Below are positions 1-12,342 of a DNA stretch of 64,000 nucleotides, piece by piece. This stretch comes from Pseudomonadota bacterium. Lineage in GTDB: Bacteria > Pseudomonadota > Gammaproteobacteria > Xanthomonadales > Rhodanobacteraceae. Numbering within the stretch: position 1 is the stretch's first letter; each line of letters begins with the position of its first letter. Under the pieces are notes generated by a model. It searched no databases and was not told where the DNA came from. It saw only the letters and a list, made by a program, of their open reading frames with translations. The DNA lies in NCBI GenBank assembly GCA_021827205.1, contig JAKAWV010000001.1:248001-312000 (forward strand), given 5' to 3'. The position numbers and the translations under genes are program-made.

Positions 1-1
1 C

Positions 2-670
2 CTCTACGGTCAGCTGCTTAAGCGTATGGCCAACGTGGACGTCGTCCTGGCCGACTATGTGCAAGCCATCAAAGGCGTGTCATGGAGCAAAGACCCATCA
101 CTGGGCCAGATTCCGAAGTTGCGAACCTGGCAGGACGCCCGCCCGGTGGTAGAGCGTATGGTCGGCATCTACATGGGCGCGAACCAGAAAAAGGGGCTGG
201 TCTATCGCTGGCTGCTCGATCATGTGCGCGACGGACTGGGTCGTGGCTATCCGCGCCCATTCGTGCGGCTGATGGAGGAGGCCGCACGCCTGGAATTGCA
301 GGCCTTCGGCACATTGAGGTCACCGCGATTGCTGGAGCCGGCATCGCTGCGTCGTGCGCTTGATCGCGTATCAAACGGCCACGTCACCGATTCGAAGGAT
401 GAATGGCCATGGCTGGATGCCATCAAGGAAAAACTACTCGGTAATCCACTTGTGCCCTACACCGAAAAAGCAGCGATCAAGTTGCTGGAGGGACTATTGG
501 ACGCGAGGGACAGGGCATCGCCGCCATTCGAAGGCCGCGAGTTGCTCGATTACTTGCTGGAGCTGGGCATCTTCCGGCGACGGTCAGTGGACGGCCGACT
601 TGATGCCCCTGATTTGTATCTCGCAGGTTTGGGGCTCAGACGCAAGGGTGGCGTAAAGAAAAAGAGATAG
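2..670 (+). CDS. 3' part of an unrecognised defence-island protein (5' end outside window)
   Basis: The frame is open from the first complete codon of the window, so the ATG at 26 is probably internal and the gene starts to the left. The visible 222 residues are charged and helical, with no catalytic motif I can name. The last 50 residues (ELLDYLLELGIFRRR, then a basic GLGLRRKGGVKKK tail) look like a small winged-helix-type ending, as in some large P-loop ATPases. That comparison is from memory and weak. The stop lies 22 bases before the DUF499 gene, with an AGAGGA ribosome site between them, which suggests one operon. It could be the end of an ATPase or another subunit of the same system. 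No function is assigned. Confidence 0.6.
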   Translation, partial: LYGQLLKRMANVDVVLADYVQAIKGVSWSKDPSLGQIPKLRTWQDARPVVERMVGIYMGANQKKGLVYRWLLDHVRDGLGRGYPRPFVRLMEEAARLELQAFGTLRSPRLLEPASLRRALDRVSNGHVTDSKDEWPWLDAIKEKLLGNPLVPYTEKAAIKLLEGLLDARDRASPPFEGRELLDYLLELGIFRRRSVDGRLDAPDLYLAGLGLRRKGGVKKKR

Positions 671-692
671 AAGATTAGAGGAATAAGACAGC

Positions 693-4034
<3,342 letters not shown>

Positions 4035-4109
4035 GCTGCATCGATGCGATCTCGATCGAGCAACGCTGCAGGCGCTCCATGCGCAGTCGATTGCCGGCCG
4101 CGTCGTTGA

Positions 4110-4256
4110 GTCGGATGGGTGGAGCGGCATTTACTGTACGTCGCCTGCACGCGAGCTTGGGACCACCTGCTCGTCACCAGCGCAGAGCCGGGGTCGGAGT
4201 TCTTGGATGACGTTCAGCGTCCTTGTCTTCGGGAACTCGTGTGGGTAGAGGAGTAA
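4110..4256 (+). pseudogene. Remnant of UvrD/Rep-family (SF1) helicase C-terminus
   Basis: Between the DUF499 gene and the helicase gene there are 321 bases without an intact gene. In the frame ending at the TAA of 4254-4256 the translation contains LLYVACTRAWDHLLVT followed by SEFLDDV. That is the motif VI region of UvrD/Rep helicases (family form LLYVAxTRAxDxLxV) and the tail that follows it. The frame is closed by a TGA at 4107-4109 just upstream, and the preceding 70 bases read sensibly in no frame, so the rest of the helicase is gone. The motif arginine is present but the protein cannot work. It suggests a fourth gene of this island was deleted. Confidence 0.6.
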
Positions 4257-4355
4257 CCTGCGGGCTCAAGATCAGCACGTGCATGCTGCCACGCCTATGA
4301 AAACGCCTGAATTCGCCCACACGACTTCCGGAAGATCCTGAAAGAGTATCTCGAC

Positions 4356-6881
4356 ATGGTCGACTTCAAGAAACTTAGGGAAGCCAAGGCGAAGCCGAAA
4401 TCCATCAACCCGCGCGAGATCTTCAATGCGCTGCCCAAACCGCCAGGCATCAACGACCTCTATGCTAGCCAGGCGGAGGTGCTCGACAACTGGTTTGCGC
4501 GCCGCAACGAGAAGGACGTCGTCGTCAAGCTCCACACGGGCGGCGGCAAAACCCTCGTCGCGCTGCTGATGGCGCAATCAGTAATGAACGAGAGCGGCGA
4601 GCCGGTGCTTTACCTGGCGCCGACCAACCAGCTCGTCGGCCAAGTGCTCGCCAAAAGCCGCGAGTACGGTATCTCGGTGCAGCCCTATACCAAGGGGCAA
4701 CCGCTACCAGGCGAATTTTACGACGGTAAGACTGTGCTGGTTGGCTCTTATGAGACGCTCTTCACCGGCCGTAGCAAGTTTGGCGTCCGAGGCGACGGCC
4801 GGTCGCCGGTCAAGGTCGGCGCGATCATTCTTGACGACGCGCATGTTGCCCTGACGTCGGTCCGTGAAGCATTCACCTTGACCATTCTCGTGAAGGATCA
4901 CGTCGACGTCTATTCCGATCTCGCTGGCCGTTTTCGTATAGCTTTTCGCGATGTCGGACGTAGTGGCACCTTCTCCGACATCACGAACGGTAAAGATTAT
5001 GGCGTCGTCGAGGTGCCGAGTTGGGCATGGATCCGCAAGTTGGCGGAGGTGCAGGATTTCCTCTCGCAGCACGTCGAGGAGATTGATCCCTACGTCTGGC
5101 CCTTCCTGCGCGACCATCTGGCCTTTTGCCATTGTCTATTCAGCCGCAACGCCGTGGCGATCACTCCGATCTTCCCACTAGTGGATCTAATCCCGACCTT
5201 CGAAGATTGCCCCCGCCGGATCTACATGTCCGCGACAATCGCCGATGACAGCGAGATCGTGCGCACTTTTGGCGCTTCGCCTAACGCGGTCGCCAAGCCG
5301 ATCACGTCAACTTCGCTGGCCGGCGTCGGCGAGCGGATGATACTAGTCCCTGAATTGATGAAGCTTGGCGGCGCCGCCATTACGCCGATGATCAAGAATA
5401 TCGCGACCAAACTCGCCAAACGTAAAAAGGGCGTGGCGATCCTCGCGCCCTCTGGCCCCGCGGCAAAGACCTGGGCGGATGTGGCGAATTACCCCGAGAC
5501 GACCAAAGCCGTCACGGAGCACGTCGCCGAAATGCAGTCGGGTGTATCTTTCGGCCCCATCGTCCTCGCCAACCGATATGATGGGATCGATCTGGCCGGC
5601 GACGCCTGCCGCTTTTTGGTGATGGACAATCTCCCGCAGGGCTCCTCGAACTACGATGTGTTCAGGATGGACGTCGTCGCCAACTCCGCAGCCGCGTCAC
5701 TGCTGGCGCAGCGGATTGAGCAAGGGATCGGTCGCGGAACACGTGGCGGCGGCGATCACTGCGTCGTCATGCTGATAGGCAGCAAACTTGTCGCCTGGAT
5801 CGGCCGAAAAAAGAACCTCGCGCATTTGACCGCAGCCACGCGGGTCCAACTCAAGATGGGTCAGGAGGTCAGCGAGGCGGTCGCGAACGCCAACGAGGTC
5901 GGCCTGACCGTACTGAAGTGCCTTAACCGCGATCCCGATTGGGTGGCCTATCATGCATCCGAGCTGGCCGACGCGGCGCATGCGGCGCCGATCGATATGC
6001 TGGCGCTCAAGGTCGCCGGCATCGAAAGGCGCGCATTTCGACAGCAACGGCTCGGGCAGTTCGAAAACGCGATTCAGACCTTGGAGAAGCTGATCGCCGA
6101 TAAGGAGCTCGCCGACGATGCGGAGCGGCGGGGCTGGCTCTCAGCGCTGGCCGCGCGTATCGCCTATCAAATGGAGGACGAAAGTCGCGGCCAGAAGCTT
6201 CAGACGAGTGCCTACTCCGTCAACAACAACCACTCCCCACCAAAGATCAGGCCTGCCTATGTGCCGCGCCCCCTCCCAGGCAAGCAGTCGGCGGCGATCG
6301 TTGCCCGTATGCTCGAATACGATCGACGCGGTGCGATGATCGCTGAATTCGACGAGGCGGTAGCCGAATTGGTGCCGAAAGCTACGGCGGGCCGTTACGA
6401 GGAGGCGCTTGCCAACCTCGGTGCTTTCCTCGGATTCGAAGCAGAGCGGCCCGAGAAGGTGCATGGCGTTGGCCCGGATGTCTTGTGGCGAACCGATGAC
6501 ACCTTTGATTTCGTTATCGAGGCGAAAAGCGAGAAGGAACAGGATAACCAGCTCAACAAGAAGGACCATGCCCAACTGCTCGAAGCCGAACATTGGTTCA
6601 ATGGTGCATATCCAGGGCGCGAGGCAGTACGCGTCTCCGCACTGCCGGAGGCGGTCGCTGACCCAAAGGCGACGGCGGCCGGCAGCTTCGCCCTGCGTCT
6701 CGATGAAATCACCAAGCTGGTGGGCGCTCTTCGAGAAGTTTTGCTCGATCTGGTATCTAGCTCCGGAAAATCGGACGCGCTACGGGAACGATGCGAAGCC
6801 GCGCTCCTGAAGGCGCACCTGAAGCCGGACGGTATTAAGGCCAACTTCCTCAAGCCGTTCGTCAAAAAGGCCAAGAGCTGA
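4356..6881 (+). CDS. DEAD/DEAH-type helicase fused to a PD-(D/E)XK-like nuclease domain
   Basis: 841 residues. The SF2 helicase motifs are in order: Walker A HTGGGKTLVA at about 58-67, motif II as DDAH at 160-163 (instead of DEAH), motif III MSAT at about 291, and motif VI QRIEQGIGRGTR at about 452-463. The C-terminal region carries GPDVLW (about 706-711) and, after 11 residues, FVIEAKSEK (about 718-726). This is the D...ExK pattern of PD-(D/E)XK nucleases and restriction enzymes. The likely role is ATP-driven translocation on nucleic acid coupled to cleavage in phage defence. The start is the first ATG after a weak purine stretch. Its codon use is less GC-biased than the chromosomal genes to the right, which supports acquisition. 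Helicases of BREX (BrxH types) and DISARM (DrmA/D) are alternatives; I cannot place it in either. Confidence 0.8.
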   Translation: MVDFKKLREAKAKPKSINPREIFNALPKPPGINDLYASQAEVLDNWFARRNEKDVVVKLHTGGGKTLVALLMAQSVMNESGEPVLYLAPTNQLVGQVLAKSREYGISVQPYTKGQPLPGEFYDGKTVLVGSYETLFTGRSKFGVRGDGRSPVKVGAIILDDAHVALTSVREAFTLTILVKDHVDVYSDLAGRFRIAFRDVGRSGTFSDITNGKDYGVVEVPSWAWIRKLAEVQDFLSQHVEEIDPYVWPFLRDHLAFCHCLFSRNAVAITPIFPLVDLIPTFEDCPRRIYMSATIADDSEIVRTFGASPNAVAKPITSTSLAGVGERMILVPELMKLGGAAITPMIKNIATKLAKRKKGVAILAPSGPAAKTWADVANYPETTKAVTEHVAEMQSGVSFGPIVLANRYDGIDLAGDACRFLVMDNLPQGSSNYDVFRMDVVANSAAASLLAQRIEQGIGRGTRGGGDHCVVMLIGSKLVAWIGRKKNLAHLTAATRVQLKMGQEVSEAVANANEVGLTVLKCLNRDPDWVAYHASELADAAHAAPIDMLALKVAGIERRAFRQQRLGQFENAIQTLEKLIADKELADDAERRGWLSALAARIAYQMEDESRGQKLQTSAYSVNNNHSPPKIRPAYVPRPLPGKQSAAIVARMLEYDRRGAMIAEFDEAVAELVPKATAGRYEEALANLGAFLGFEAERPEKVHGVGPDVLWRTDDTFDFVIEAKSEKEQDNQLNKKDHAQLLEAEHWFNGAYPGREAVRVSALPEAVADPKATAAGSFALRLDEITKLVGALREVLLDLVSSSGKSDALRERCEAALLKAHLKPDGIKANFLKPFVKKAKS

Positions 6882-6893
6882 TGGCCGCCGTCT

Positions 6894-6985
6894 CAAGGTG
6901 GCGCACTTTGCACCCGCGTTCGGTGGCGGGATGACCGTTATGGGTGGCGCCTTTTGAGCGTAACCGGTGGCGACTTTGGGGTGGA
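6894..6985. repeat. IS21-like terminal multiple repeats (transposon scar)
   Basis: The heptamer GGTGGCG occurs four times on the + strand, at 6897, 6922, 6943 and 6966, spaced 25, 21 and 23 bases. Two copies extend to GGTGGCGCACTTTG and GGTGGCGACTTTGG, and the tract ends in GGGGTGGAATATGC. Ends built of several ~20-base repeats of this look are typical of IS21-family elements (recalled, not searched). No istA or istB gene is present, so this would be a solo end left by deletion. It separates the helicase gene from the PLD gene. Confidence 0.4.
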
Positions 6986-7114
6986 ATATGCAACCTGGAC
7001 GTGCACGAGAACGTGTTGCGCAAGTGCGTGCATGAGCAGAAGGCCCGAGCCGGCGCTTCGTCAAGCCGATTGCCGCGGGACAATGACTGCTCCATCAACA
7101 GAGGGAAGCTCGCT

Positions 7115-8083
7115 GTGACACGCTTGATTCACAACCAGAAGCACCTGGTGGACTGGGTGCGCGCTGAAGAGGGACCGCTGGACGTCGCCGTAGCATTCTG
7201 GGGAGCTGGAGCGGTCGAAGAGCTCAGCCTGGACCGTCCAGGGCGCAAAGTCCGGATACTACTGGACCTGTCCGCCGGTGCCACAAACACTGACGTGGTG
7301 CGCCAGCTAGTGAAGCTGTATCCCGAGCAGGTGCGCAGCGTCAGGCGACTGCACGCAAAAGCATTCATCACCAAGTCTGAAATCGCGGTGGGAAGCGCCA
7401 ACGCTTCCGCCAACGGCCTTGGCCTCGAAGGTGCCGAAGCTCGCCAGTGGCATGAACTGGGCCTGATCACCGACGATGCGACTGCTGTCCAGGAAGTCAA
7501 AGCATGGTTCAAGAAACGCTGGTCCAGTGCCGAACCCATCGACGTGAACGGCGACCGCTTCACGGAGGCAGAAAAGCTCTGGAAGGAAAACCGGAAGCGC
7601 CGACCGCGGCCAGACAGTGGCGCCGACAACCTATTCACCGCGGCCATCAAGGATCCCGAAGCATTCAAGGGCCGTGGCTGGTACGTCGTGATTGATCTTG
7701 ACGATCTGTCCGAGCGCGGCGAGGAACTGGTCGAAGAAGAGACCAGAGCCCTTGGTCGCCCCGCGTTCGCTTGGGAGAATTGGCCGAAAATCCCGCCGCA
7801 AGCTCAGCTCATCAGCGTGATCAAGGACGGCAATCGTTTCAAGTTCGACAGCCACAAGGGCGCTACGGAGCCAGTGTATTACTCCGGTGACATAAAGCGG
7901 GGTCGGATGAAGTTCGTAACCGCAAGCCACATCCCGGGCTTCAAGGGCAACCTTGGATCCATAAGAGAATGGCTGCCGTCGCTGAAGAAGGCCGAAGCCG
8001 GATATTCAAAGTGGGAGGCAGAGCGAGGCCTTTGCCTCGATCTCGGCGAATTCGCTGCCACCTATGGTGTTTTAAAGGGTTGA
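7115..8083 (+). CDS. Phospholipase D-like (HKD) protein of the defence island
   Basis: I start this gene at GTG 7115, eight bases after GAGGGA, because the longer open frame from 6944 runs through the repeat scar and its N-terminus looks non-coding. That gives 322 residues. One PLD catalytic signature is clear: LHAKAFI at about 79-85, followed by VGSANASANGLG at about 92-103 (HxK...GSxN form). A single HKD motif usually means a dimer builds the active site. PLD-type proteins act as nucleases or phosphodiesterases in several defence systems, including DrmC of DISARM. The C-terminal half (about 180-322) is unrecognised. With the helicase-nuclease and HEPN-DUF499 genes it probably forms one functional unit, although the IS-like scar may have given it a separate promoter. 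Confidence 0.75.
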   Translation: MTRLIHNQKHLVDWVRAEEGPLDVAVAFWGAGAVEELSLDRPGRKVRILLDLSAGATNTDVVRQLVKLYPEQVRSVRRLHAKAFITKSEIAVGSANASANGLGLEGAEARQWHELGLITDDATAVQEVKAWFKKRWSSAEPIDVNGDRFTEAEKLWKENRKRRPRPDSGADNLFTAAIKDPEAFKGRGWYVVIDLDDLSERGEELVEEETRALGRPAFAWENWPKIPPQAQLISVIKDGNRFKFDSHKGATEPVYYSGDIKRGRMKFVTASHIPGFKGNLGSIREWLPSLKKAEAGYSKWEAERGLCLDLGEFAATYGVLKG

Positions 8084-8301
8084 GCTCACGCCCTTCCATG
8101 ATCAGCTGGCTGACAAGCGCCGCCGGGAAGGCCCTATCCCACATGCGTTGCGTTTGGGGTTCCTATGAGGCACAAACGCACCATATATACTAATAGACGT
8201 TGCATTTCATACATACATGTGCCATACTACATAAAGTATATGCAAAATGTAGCAGGCTACGCGGTGGGAAGATCCGTTCTGACGCCTACCGTGCCGCAGC
8301 C
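8084..8301. other. AT-rich junction between island and core chromosome
   Basis: No gene is seen. The stretch 8178-8255 is strikingly AT-rich (for example ATATATACTAATAGACG and CATACATACATGTGCC) in an otherwise very GC-rich sequence. To the left lie accessory genes, to the right (from 8302) compact core genes on the opposite strand. It probably marks the edge of the acquired segment. I found no tRNA end or clear attachment repeat in it. Confidence 0.5.
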
Positions 8302-9204
8302 TTATGCCGCGGTGTCGGCGAGCATGCGCACGATCAGCGCATCCTTTTCCAGCCACAGCATATTGACCCACTGCTGAAAACGCGCACGGAACGCGATGTC
8401 GTTTTCATAGTCGCCGTGCTGCAAATCGGCTGGAATCCGGCGCTGACGCACATGCACGCGCACCTCGCGGATACGCCCGGCCATCAGGTCCATCAGCGTC
8501 GGTCGGCCGCCGGGATAGACCACGGTGACATCGAGGATCACCTGCAGGGCGTCGCCCATCGCATCCAGCACGAACGCCACGCCGCCGGCCTTGGGCCGCA
8601 GCAGGTGCGCGAACGGCGACGCGCGTGCGGCGTGTTTCTCGGACGTGTTGCGCGTGCCCTCGACGAAGTTCATCACCGTCACCGGCATGCCGCGGTATTT
8701 GGCGCAGGCGCGACGTGTCGCCCCGACATCGTTGCCGCGGCGCTCGGGGTGTTTCTTCAGCGTGGCGCGATCCAAGCGTTGCATGAACGGGAAATCCAGC
8801 GCCCACCAGGCCAGCCCCAGCACCGGCACCCAGATCAGTTGTCGTTTCAGAAAGAAGCGCATGAACGGAATGTGCCGATTGAACACCTTCTGCAGCACCG
8901 GGATATCGACCCAGCTCTGGTGATTGCTCAGCATCAGGTAGCTGCCGGATCGACTCAGCCCGTCGATGCCCTCGACGTGGAAACGCGTGGGCGTCATCAG
9001 CCCGATCAGCGTGCTGTTCACGGCGATCCAGCTCTCGACGACGTGCGCCAGCAGCGCGGAGCAGGCATGGCGCCAAGCCGACAATGGCAGCAGCGCCTTG
9101 AACAGCGCCACCACCAACAGCGCCGCAGTGTGCAATAGCGTATTGCTGGCGATCAATAGAAAGGCCAGTGGAATCTGCAGCCAAAGTCGAAGGCGTGCGC
9201 GCAT
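8302..9204 (-). CDS. PlsC-type membrane acyltransferase (YihG-like)
   Basis: This 300-residue protein has the acyltransferase block NHQSWVD (NHx4D catalytic motif) and the acceptor/donor-site block FVEGTR about 85 residues later. These are the hallmarks of lysophospholipid and glycerol-phosphate acyltransferases. An N-terminal hydrophobic stretch (about 10-45) anchors it in the inner membrane. It is expected to acylate a lysophosphatidic acid or related lipid. The ATG at 9204 (MRARLRLW) is chosen over a TTG eight codons upstream. YihG-like proteins of this size are common in gammaproteobacteria. It is transcribed toward the island and away from the copper genes, with no obvious operon partner. 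Confidence 0.85.
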   Translation of the reverse strand: MRARLRLWLQIPLAFLLIASNTLLHTAALLVVALFKALLPLSAWRHACSALLAHVVESWIAVNSTLIGLMTPTRFHVEGIDGLSRSGSYLMLSNHQSWVDIPVLQKVFNRHIPFMRFFLKRQLIWVPVLGLAWWALDFPFMQRLDRATLKKHPERRGNDVGATRRACAKYRGMPVTVMNFVEGTRNTSEKHAARASPFAHLLRPKAGGVAFVLDAMGDALQVILDVTVVYPGGRPTLMDLMAGRIREVRVHVRQRRIPADLQHGDYENDIAFRARFQQWVNMLWLEKDALIVRMLADTAA

Positions 9205-9340
9205 CGCGAGGTCGCTCGAACCAGACAAAGGCGAAGTATGCCGGCTCCGCTCGTGTCGTACTCCGCCAGGATTTCACTCGGCGCCCGGATGCCCCACTGC
9301 TGCAAGCGCGGGTGATTGCAGGCCCCGCATGTCGTGTCTA

Positions 9341-9371
9341 TTGACTCTGGAGTTCAATCAAGGCTTAGCCT
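9341..9371 (+). promoter_or_regulatory. MerR-family-type promoter for copZ-copA
   Basis: TTGACT at 9341-9346 and TAGCCT at 9366-9371 are separated by 19 bases. The over-long 19-base spacer is the signature of promoters activated by MerR-family metal sensors (CueR, ZntR). The spacer begins CTGGAGTT, close to the half-site used by ZntR/CadR-type regulators. It sits 37 bases upstream of the copper chaperone gene. No merR-type gene is adjacent, so the regulator must be encoded elsewhere. Confidence 0.6.
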
Positions 9372-9407
9372 GCGTGCAAGCCAATCGAACAACGCGGAGA
9401 AAAATCC

Positions 9408-9623
9408 ATGCAAGCACACGAGCAGCAACAGACGCTCAAGATCAGCGGCATGACCTGCGCGGGATGCGCGCGCAACGTCACGCGTTTACTGTCCCAGGTC
9501 GCGGGCGTGGTGGACGCCGAGGTCGATCTGGCGCGCGGCGAAGCGCGGGTGCGCGGCACCGCCGCGTTCGATGCGCTGGCGCAGGCCCTGGAGGGCGCCG
9601 GCTACCGCGCCGAACGGCCTTGA
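9408..9623 (+). CDS. copZ: Copper chaperone, HMA domain (CopZ-like)
   Basis: 71 residues forming one heavy-metal-associated domain. The metal site GMTCAGC lies at residues 14-20, with the two cysteines spaced by two residues, as in CopZ/Atx1. It binds Cu(I) in the cytoplasm and hands it to the exporter encoded just downstream. GGAGAAAA precedes the ATG. It ends 14 bases before copA, so the two are co-transcribed from the MerR-type promoter. The call rests on the motif, the size and the neighbour. A small MerP/HMA protein for another metal is less likely, given the CPC-type pump next to it. Confidence 0.9.
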   Translation: MQAHEQQQTLKISGMTCAGCARNVTRLLSQVAGVVDAEVDLARGEARVRGTAAFDALAQALEGAGYRAERP

Positions 9624-9637
9624 ATGGCGCTGCCGAC

Positions 9638-12058
9638 ATGCACGCCGCGCCTGCTCGGCGCAGCAGCCGGTCGGCAACCGCCGCGCGCGTGCAGTTGCCC
9701 GTCTCCGGCATGAGCTGCGCGACCTGCGTCGGGCGCGTCGAGCGCGCGCTGAGCGCGTTGCCGGGGGTCACCGCCAGCGTCAACCTGGCCAGCAATCGCG
9801 CCGAGGTGAGTTTCGATCCGGCGCGCGTCGGTGTCACGGCCATGGTCGAAGCAGTGCGCGATGCCGGCTACGAAGTGCCGCACGAAACGCTGGAGCTGGC
9901 CATCGTCGGCATGACTTGCGCGAGCTGCGCCGGGCGCGTCGAGAATGCGCTGCGCGGCGTGCCCGGGGTACTGCGCGCCAGCGTGAATCTGGCCACCGAG
10001 CGCGCCAGTGTCGAGGGTTTCGCCGGCGCGCTGCAGATCGCATCACTGGTTGCGGCGGTGGATCGCGCCGGCTATAGCGCCGAGCCGCTGATGGGCGACG
10101 TCGAGCGCGAACGCGCGCTGGCGCAGGCCGAGGCGCGTCGCGCGCGACGCCAGTTGCTGCTGTTGCTGACCGCGGCCGTGCTCAGCCTGCCGCTGATGCT
10201 GCCGATGTTCGGCGTGATGCTGCCCGGCTGGCTGGCGTTGCTGCTGGCCACGCCGGTGCAGTTCGGGTTCGGCGCGCGTTTTTATCTGGCCGCCTGGCGC
10301 GCTTTGCGCGCGCGCACCGGCAACATGGATCTTCTGGTCGCGCTGGGCACCTCGACGGCGTACTTCTACAGCGTGTACCTGCTGCTGGTTACGCCGGGCA
10401 CGCATGGCTACTTCGAAGCATCCGCGCTGGTCATCACCCTGGTGCTGGCCGGCAAGTGGCTGGAGGCGCGCGCCAAACGCGCGACCACGGCGGCGTTGCG
10501 CGCGCTGATGACGTTGCGTCCGCAGCACGCGCGCGTGCTGCGCGGCGATGCGGAAATCGAGCTGCCGATCGCGGCCGTGGTGCTGGGCGATGTGGTGGTG
10601 GTGCGTCCGGGCGAAAAGCTGCCGGTGGACGGCATCGTGCGTCGCGGCCACGGCGATGTCGACGAAAGCCTGATCAGCGGCGAGAGCATGCCGGTGGCGA
10701 AAAGCGTCGGTGAGCGCGTGACCGGCGGCGCGCTCAACGGCGGCGGCTTGCTGCACATCGAGACCACGGCGGTCGGCGCGGAATCCACGTTGGCGCGCAT
10801 CATCGCGCTGGTCGAGCACGCGCAGGCCGGCAAGGCGCCGGTGCAGCGCGCGGTCGATCGCGTCGCGGCGGTGTTCGTGCCGGTTACCCTCGGCGTGGCC
10901 GCATGCGCGTTTCTGGGCTGGTGGCTGCTCGCTGGCGATGCCGCGGCCGGCATCATCGCGGCGGTCTCGGTGATGGTCATTGCCTGCCCGTGTGCGCTGG
11001 GTCTGGCCACGCCCACCGCGATGATGGTCGGCACCGGTGCGGCGGCGCGCGCCGGCATTCTGATTCGCGATGCCGCGGCGCTGGAGCAAGCGCATCGCAT
11101 CGATACGCTGGTGCTGGACAAGACCGGCACGCTGACGCGCGGGCACCCGGCGGTGACCGACGTGCTGGCCTGCGATGGCGATGCGCAAGCCCTGCTGGCG
11201 TTGGCCGCCGCCGCGCAGAGTGGCAGTGAGCATCCGCTGGCGCGCGCGGTGCTGGAGCGCGCCGCGGGCATCACGCGGCCCGCGCTGGAGCATTTCGAGA
11301 GTCATCCTGGCAGCGGGCTCAGCGCGCGCGTCGGCGGGCGCGCGATCATCATCGGCAATCGATTGCTGCTGCAGCGTCATGGCATCGATCGCGCCGCGCT
11401 GGAGGACGCCGTCAGCGCGCTCGAGGCGCAGGGGCGCACGCTGATGTGGATCGCGCAGACACAACCGCAGGCGCGCCTGCTCGGCGCCATCGCCGTGGCC
11501 GATCCACTGCGCGAGGGCGCCGTGGAAGCCGTGCGCCGGTTGCGCGCGGATGGCCTGCGCGTCGTGCTGCTGACCGGCGACAACGCGCGCACGGCGGCGC
11601 AGGTGGCCGCCGCGCTGGGCATCGAGCGGGTCGAGGCGGAAAAGCTGCCGGCGGCCAAGGCCGATGCGGTGCGCCGGCTGCAAGCCGAGGGGTGGTGCGT
11701 GGGCATGGTGGGCGATGGCGTCAACGATGCGCCGGCGCTGGCCGTGGCCGATGTCGGCATCGCCATGGGCAGCGGCACCGATGTGGCCAAGCAAACCGCG
11801 GGCATCACCCTGATGCGTGGCGATCCCATGCTGGTCGCCGACGCCATCGAAGTCAGCCGCGCGACCTGGCGCAAGATTCGACAGGGCTTGTTCTGGGCTT
11901 TCATCTACAACGCGCTGGGCATGCCGCTGGCGGCGTTAGGCCTGCTCAGCCCAGTGCTGGCCGGCGCGGCCATGGCGCTGTCCTCCGTCAGCGTGGTCAG
12001 CAATGCGCTGCTGCTGCGCCACTGGCGGCCGCGCGCCGCGAATCACGAATCGGTTTGA
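9638..12058 (+). CDS. copA: Copper-exporting P1B-type ATPase CopA
   Basis: 806 residues from ATG 9638. Two N-terminal HMA domains carry GMSCATC (about 24-30) and GMTCASC (about 89-95). The pump core has SGES (actuator), CPC at 450-452 in a transmembrane helix, DKTGTLT with the phosphorylated Asp at 494, SEHPLA, and GDGVNDAP at about 692-699. The last two helices contain YN and MALSS, which place it in the P1B-1 Cu(I) group. It exports cytoplasmic Cu(I) across the inner membrane. The open frame extends far upstream, through the antisense of the acyltransferase gene and then copZ read in another frame. I reject that extension because domain 1 begins shortly after 9638. It pairs with copZ. Confidence 0.95.
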   Translation: MHAAPARRSSRSATAARVQLPVSGMSCATCVGRVERALSALPGVTASVNLASNRAEVSFDPARVGVTAMVEAVRDAGYEVPHETLELAIVGMTCASCAGRVENALRGVPGVLRASVNLATERASVEGFAGALQIASLVAAVDRAGYSAEPLMGDVERERALAQAEARRARRQLLLLLTAAVLSLPLMLPMFGVMLPGWLALLLATPVQFGFGARFYLAAWRALRARTGNMDLLVALGTSTAYFYSVYLLLVTPGTHGYFEASALVITLVLAGKWLEARAKRATTAALRALMTLRPQHARVLRGDAEIELPIAAVVLGDVVVVRPGEKLPVDGIVRRGHGDVDESLISGESMPVAKSVGERVTGGALNGGGLLHIETTAVGAESTLARIIALVEHAQAGKAPVQRAVDRVAAVFVPVTLGVAACAFLGWWLLAGDAAAGIIAAVSVMVIACPCALGLATPTAMMVGTGAAARAGILIRDAAALEQAHRIDTLVLDKTGTLTRGHPAVTDVLACDGDAQALLALAAAAQSGSEHPLARAVLERAAGITRPALEHFESHPGSGLSARVGGRAIIIGNRLLLQRHGIDRAALEDAVSALEAQGRTLMWIAQTQPQARLLGAIAVADPLREGAVEAVRRLRADGLRVVLLTGDNARTAAQVAAALGIERVEAEKLPAAKADAVRRLQAEGWCVGMVGDGVNDAPALAVADVGIAMGSGTDVAKQTAGITLMRGDPMLVADAIEVSRATWRKIRQGLFWAFIYNALGMPLAALGLLSPVLAGAAMALSSVSVVSNALLLRHWRPRAANHESV

Positions 12059-12342
12059 TGGCGCGACCGTCACGTGCCCTGCATGGTGCGGCGCTGGCAT
12101 GCGGCGATGATCGATGCGCTTGTCGAGCCGTTGCGAACGGCCTTGCTGGGACAGGTCCGGCGCCTGACCGCGGAGTGCTGGCGGCGCGTGGATTTCACCC
12201 AGCCCGCCGGTGCGCCGGATGCGCTGGGCGCTGCGCGAGGGCGTGGCGGCACAGGCGCGGCAGCGGCTATCCGCGGTACCCGCAACGGCAACCGAAGCCA
12301 CGCCAGGCACCTGATCGCGATCAAGGCGCCGTGCGGCGAGGC

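Noticed and set aside
6944-7114. N-terminal 57-residue extension of the PLD protein
   Set aside because: It is encoded by the IS-like repeat tract; the GTG at 7115 has the only good Shine-Dalgarno.
8200-9138. + strand 312-residue frame over the acyltransferase
   Set aside because: His/Gln/Arg-rich shadow; NHx4D and EGTR motifs are on the - strand.
12059-12342. Short + strand frames between copA and metK (for example from 12108)
   Set aside because: A stretch like MIDALVEPLRTALLGQVRRL looks protein-like, but the frame breaks and no family or ribosome site supports it. It may be a decayed gene; not enough to call.
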